64,000 bases of DNA from Cellulomonas sp. PhB150 (lineage in GTDB: Bacteria; Actinomycetota; Actinomycetes; Actinomycetales; Cellulomonadaceae). Within the stretch, counting starts at the first letter, position 1, and each line of letters opens with the position of its first letter. Shown here piece by piece: positions 61,935 through 64,000 of the stretch. The notes beneath the pieces are model-generated. The model was not told the DNA's origin. It ran no database searches and saw nothing but the letters and a program-made list of their open reading frames with translations. Position numbers and translations under genes: made by a program. The stretch is taken from the NCBI RefSeq assembly GCF_003755175.1, contig NZ_RKHX01000001.1, positions 186,001 to 250,000 of the forward strand, read 5' to 3'.

Positions 61935-62141
61935 ATGAGCCGCGACCGCGACCTGACGTCCGACCCCTCCGCCGAGCACCTCGCCGACCCCGTGCAGACC
62001 GAGGCGGAGCTCGACGCGGCCGACGCGCGCTCGGGCGGCGACCCCGACCGCGCTCCGCGGTCGCTGCACGCCGTCGAGCTCGAGGCCGACGACGAGGCGA
62101 TCGCGAGCAGCGACGAGTGGGACGACCCCGAGCGTCTCTAG
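61935..62141 (+). CDS. small acidic hypothetical protein
   Basis: A 68-residue, strongly acidic protein (many Asp and Glu, no cysteine) starting at ATG with CGGAGC directly upstream. No family recognised; the composition suggests a disordered protein. It ends at the base before the convergent App1 gene. Small size and low complexity keep the call moderate. Confidence 0.55.
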   Translation: MSRDRDLTSDPSAEHLADPVQTEAELDAADARSGGDPDRAPRSLHAVELEADDEAIASSDEWDDPERL

Positions 62142-63320
62142 TCAGCGCATCCGGAGCAGTCGTGCCCGGACCGCGCGCAGCAGCTCGAACCCGTCGCCGC
62201 CCTGGACCACCGCGATGCCGTCGCGCACCGCGGCGCGGCCCGCCGCCATCCCCTCGATCGTCGGCGCAGGCACGCCGTGCGCGAGGACGTGCTCGCCGTA
62301 GGTGAGCTGGCGGAGCAGGATCGCGCGGACGTGGTCCGGGAAGTGCTGGGCTGCGCCCGCGTAGATCTCGGGGTCGTGCTGGCCGTCGTCGCCGACGAGC
62401 ACCCACTGGATGTGCGGGAGCTCGGTCATGAGCCGACGCAGCTGGGTCACCTTGTGGCGCGGCCCGGAGCGGAACCAGCCCGTGTTCGTCGGTCCCCAGT
62501 CGGTCAGCAGCATGGGGCCGGCGGGGAAGCCGTGGCGGCGCAGGAAGCGGCCGATCGCCGGTGCGGCGTTCCACGCCCCGGTCGAGAGGTAGACGACGGG
62601 GATCCGCGGGTCGTAGGCGAGCAGGTCGCGGTAGAGGGCCGCCATCCCGGGCACCGGCTCGCGCGCGCCCTCGTGCCTGACCAGCACGTTCCACGCCGCG
62701 ACCAGCAAACGGGGCAGGCGGGTGATCATCACGGTGTCGTCGATGTCGCTCACCAGGCCGAACTTCACCTCGGGGTCGATCACGTGCACCGGTGCGACGA
62801 CCGAGCGCCCGTCGGAGGTGACCAGCCGCACCTCGTGCCAGCCCGGGGCCAGCTCCGACTCCACGAGGACGTCGAGGTAACCGCCGCGGTCCGTGACGAC
62901 GTGGTGCACCAGGTCGCCCACGTGGATCTCGACGGGGGCGCCCGCGACCTGGGCGGTGGCGAAGCTGCGCCAGCCGCGGACTGCTTGCGCGGTCTCCGCG
63001 CCGGCCTGTGCGCTGCCCCCGGCGCCCGGGAGGTCGGACGCCTGGACGGCCGGCGCCGCGAGGAGCGTGCGCGCCAGCACGCGGACCCAGCCGGGCGAGC
63101 CGTAGCCGGCGTAGGGCTCGATCCGCACGGTCCAGCCGCGCTCCTTCATGCGCGCCGCGATTCGGCGGTCGAACGCGTCCTCGAGGCGCGCGGCCACGTG
63201 CAGACGCGGCGCTGCACCGGGGTGGGACGAGCCCGGCCGGACGACGCCCGGCCGAGCCGCGCGCAGGACCGCCCGGCCACCGGGCTGACCCGGGGCCGGG
63301 CGGTCACTGGTCTGACTCAC
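62142..63320 (-). CDS. App1-family phosphatidate phosphatase-like protein (DUF2183)
   Basis: A 392-residue protein of the App1/DUF2183 family with HAD-like catalytic motif VSDIDDTVM: Asp192 and Asp194, near-identical to the DxDxT motif of phosphatidate phosphatases. STGAWN, LLTDWGPT and the VGDDGQHD motif (the third HAD motif) follow. A beta-rich domain (about 110-180) precedes it. The N-terminal 40 residues are low complexity, so the true start may be later. The GTG overlaps the dps stop, so both come from one message. The natural lipid substrate is unknown. Confidence 0.85.
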   Translation of the reverse strand: MSQTSDRPAPGQPGGRAVLRAARPGVVRPGSSHPGAAPRLHVAARLEDAFDRRIAARMKERGWTVRIEPYAGYGSPGWVRVLARTLLAAPAVQASDLPGAGGSAQAGAETAQAVRGWRSFATAQVAGAPVEIHVGDLVHHVVTDRGGYLDVLVESELAPGWHEVRLVTSDGRSVVAPVHVIDPEVKFGLVSDIDDTVMITRLPRLLVAAWNVLVRHEGAREPVPGMAALYRDLLAYDPRIPVVYLSTGAWNAAPAIGRFLRRHGFPAGPMLLTDWGPTNTGWFRSGPRHKVTQLRRLMTELPHIQWVLVGDDGQHDPEIYAGAAQHFPDHVRAILLRQLTYGEHVLAHGVPAPTIEGMAAGRAAVRDGIAVVQGGDGFELLRAVRARLLRMR

Positions 63321-63883
63321 TTGGCGGCGCTGCCGGCCGCTCGGGCCGCACCCTTCTCCGTCTGGGCGTCGGCGGTGCTGAGCACGCCGCCGGCCGACTC
63401 GAGGTGCGCCCGCACGAACCAGTGGAACAGCTCGAGCTCGTGGAGGTGGCCGATGAGCAGGTCGTTCGTGACGTCGTCGAGCTCCTCGACGTCCGTGGCG
63501 GCCTTGCGGTGGTCGGTGACGACCCCGACGTAGACCTCGTCGAGCGCGCCGAGGTGCTCGATCGCGCCCGCGCGGCCGATCGAGTAGTCGTCCCAGGTGC
63601 GGGCGGCGACCATCGCGCCAGGGGTGCCCACGGGTGCGCCGCCGAGAGTCGCGATGCGCTCGGCGATCGCGTCGACCATGAGGCGCACCGCGTCGACCTG
63701 CGGGTCGATCATCTCGTGCACCGCGATGAAGTGGGGGCCCACGACGTTCCAGTGGATGTGCTTGAGCGTGAGCGCGAGGTCGTTGAGCGCGTCGAGCCGC
63801 GTCTGCAGGATCCGGGCGACCTCGGCGCCCTCCTCCTTGGTCAGCGACGGGACGGTGTACTTGGGGAGGTCCTTGCGCGCCAT
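63317..63883 (-). CDS. dps: Dps family DNA-protecting ferritin
   Basis: A 188-residue Dps protein that stores iron and shields DNA from peroxide damage. The ferroxidase residues fit the family pattern: His44, His56 and Asp60 in HIHWNVVGPHFIAVHEMID, with Asp71 and Glu75 downstream. The C-terminal tail (TEKGAARAAGSAAK) is basic and alanine-rich and may bind DNA. ATG with AAGGAG 8 bases upstream. Its stop overlaps the App1 start by 4 bases. Confidence 0.95.
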   Translation of the reverse strand: MARKDLPKYTVPSLTKEEGAEVARILQTRLDALNDLALTLKHIHWNVVGPHFIAVHEMIDPQVDAVRLMVDAIAERIATLGGAPVGTPGAMVAARTWDDYSIGRAGAIEHLGALDEVYVGVVTDHRKAATDVEELDDVTNDLLIGHLHELELFHWFVRAHLESAGGVLSTADAQTEKGAARAAGSAAK

Positions 63884-64000
63884 GGGGCTTGCTCCTTCGT
63901 GCGTTCGTGTGCCGGTCGATCTCGGGCTCCACGCTGCCTCACCCGCGCGTCCGCCGCCACGTGAACGGTGCGCTGTGCGCGAACTGCTCAGGCGCCCGCG

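Overview
The window is chromosomal DNA from a very high-GC actinobacterium, most likely of the order Micrococcales and close to the Cellulomonas group (inference). The evidence is the gene order uvrA ... uvrC-rapZ-yvcK-whiA-gap-pgk-tpiA-secG-rbpA, the actinobacterial proteins RbpA, OpcA, WhiA, DUF3090 and SCO1664-type kinase, frequent GTG starts, many 4-bp ATGA/GTGA stop-start overlaps, and -10 hexamers of the TAGGCT type placed 6-8 bases before start codons.

Positions 1-33840 are almost entirely core genome. First come a metallo-hydrolase/GH15 pair and nucleotide excision repair (uvrA behind a near-consensus LexA box; uvrC). A regulatory cassette follows (rapZ, yvcK, whiA), leading into lower glycolysis (gap, pgk, tpiA), secG and rbpA. 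Facing these on the minus strand is a pentose-phosphate operon: tkt, tal, zwf, opcA, pgl and an O-methyltransferase. Haem O synthase (ctaB) and a xerD-type recombinase come next. The next operon starts with parA and runs through scpA, scpB, an rluB-type pseudouridine synthase, tyrA, cmk, plsC and der to a membrane protein.

A tRNA-Pro(GGG) gene at 33903 marks the edge of a small foreign-looking patch (about 33977-36150). It has lower GC, codons that are rare elsewhere in the window, a 3' fragment of a tRNA-Leu(GAG) followed by its hairpin terminator, a large nested inverted repeat and two unrecognised genes. It looks like the scar of tRNA-targeted integration.

From 36150 to 54358 the content is semi-conserved: the phosphatase/DUF3090/SCO1664 trio; an AAA ATPase plus VWA-protein pair; a Ser/Thr kinase with a coupled lipoprotein; and a DUF222-HNH endonuclease gene whose promoter carries a perfect LexA operator next to its -10. 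These are followed by membrane proteins, a two-component system bracketed by two paralogous COG4705 membrane proteins, a universal stress protein with twin fluoride channels, and a Na+/H+ antiporter. The last 10 kb holds a lipase, a secreted protein, YbaK, pirin, a sigma factor coupled to a DNA-repair methyltransferase, a DUF2277 protein with a histidine-rich tail, malate:quinone oxidoreductase, and an App1 phosphatase coupled to Dps.

No CRISPR array, rRNA operon, complete insertion sequence or complete prophage was seen. The most interesting signals are the SOS-operated leaderless DUF222-HNH gene, the tRNA-Leu scar, the duplicated COG4705 proteins around the two-component system, and the repeated leaderless promoter layout.
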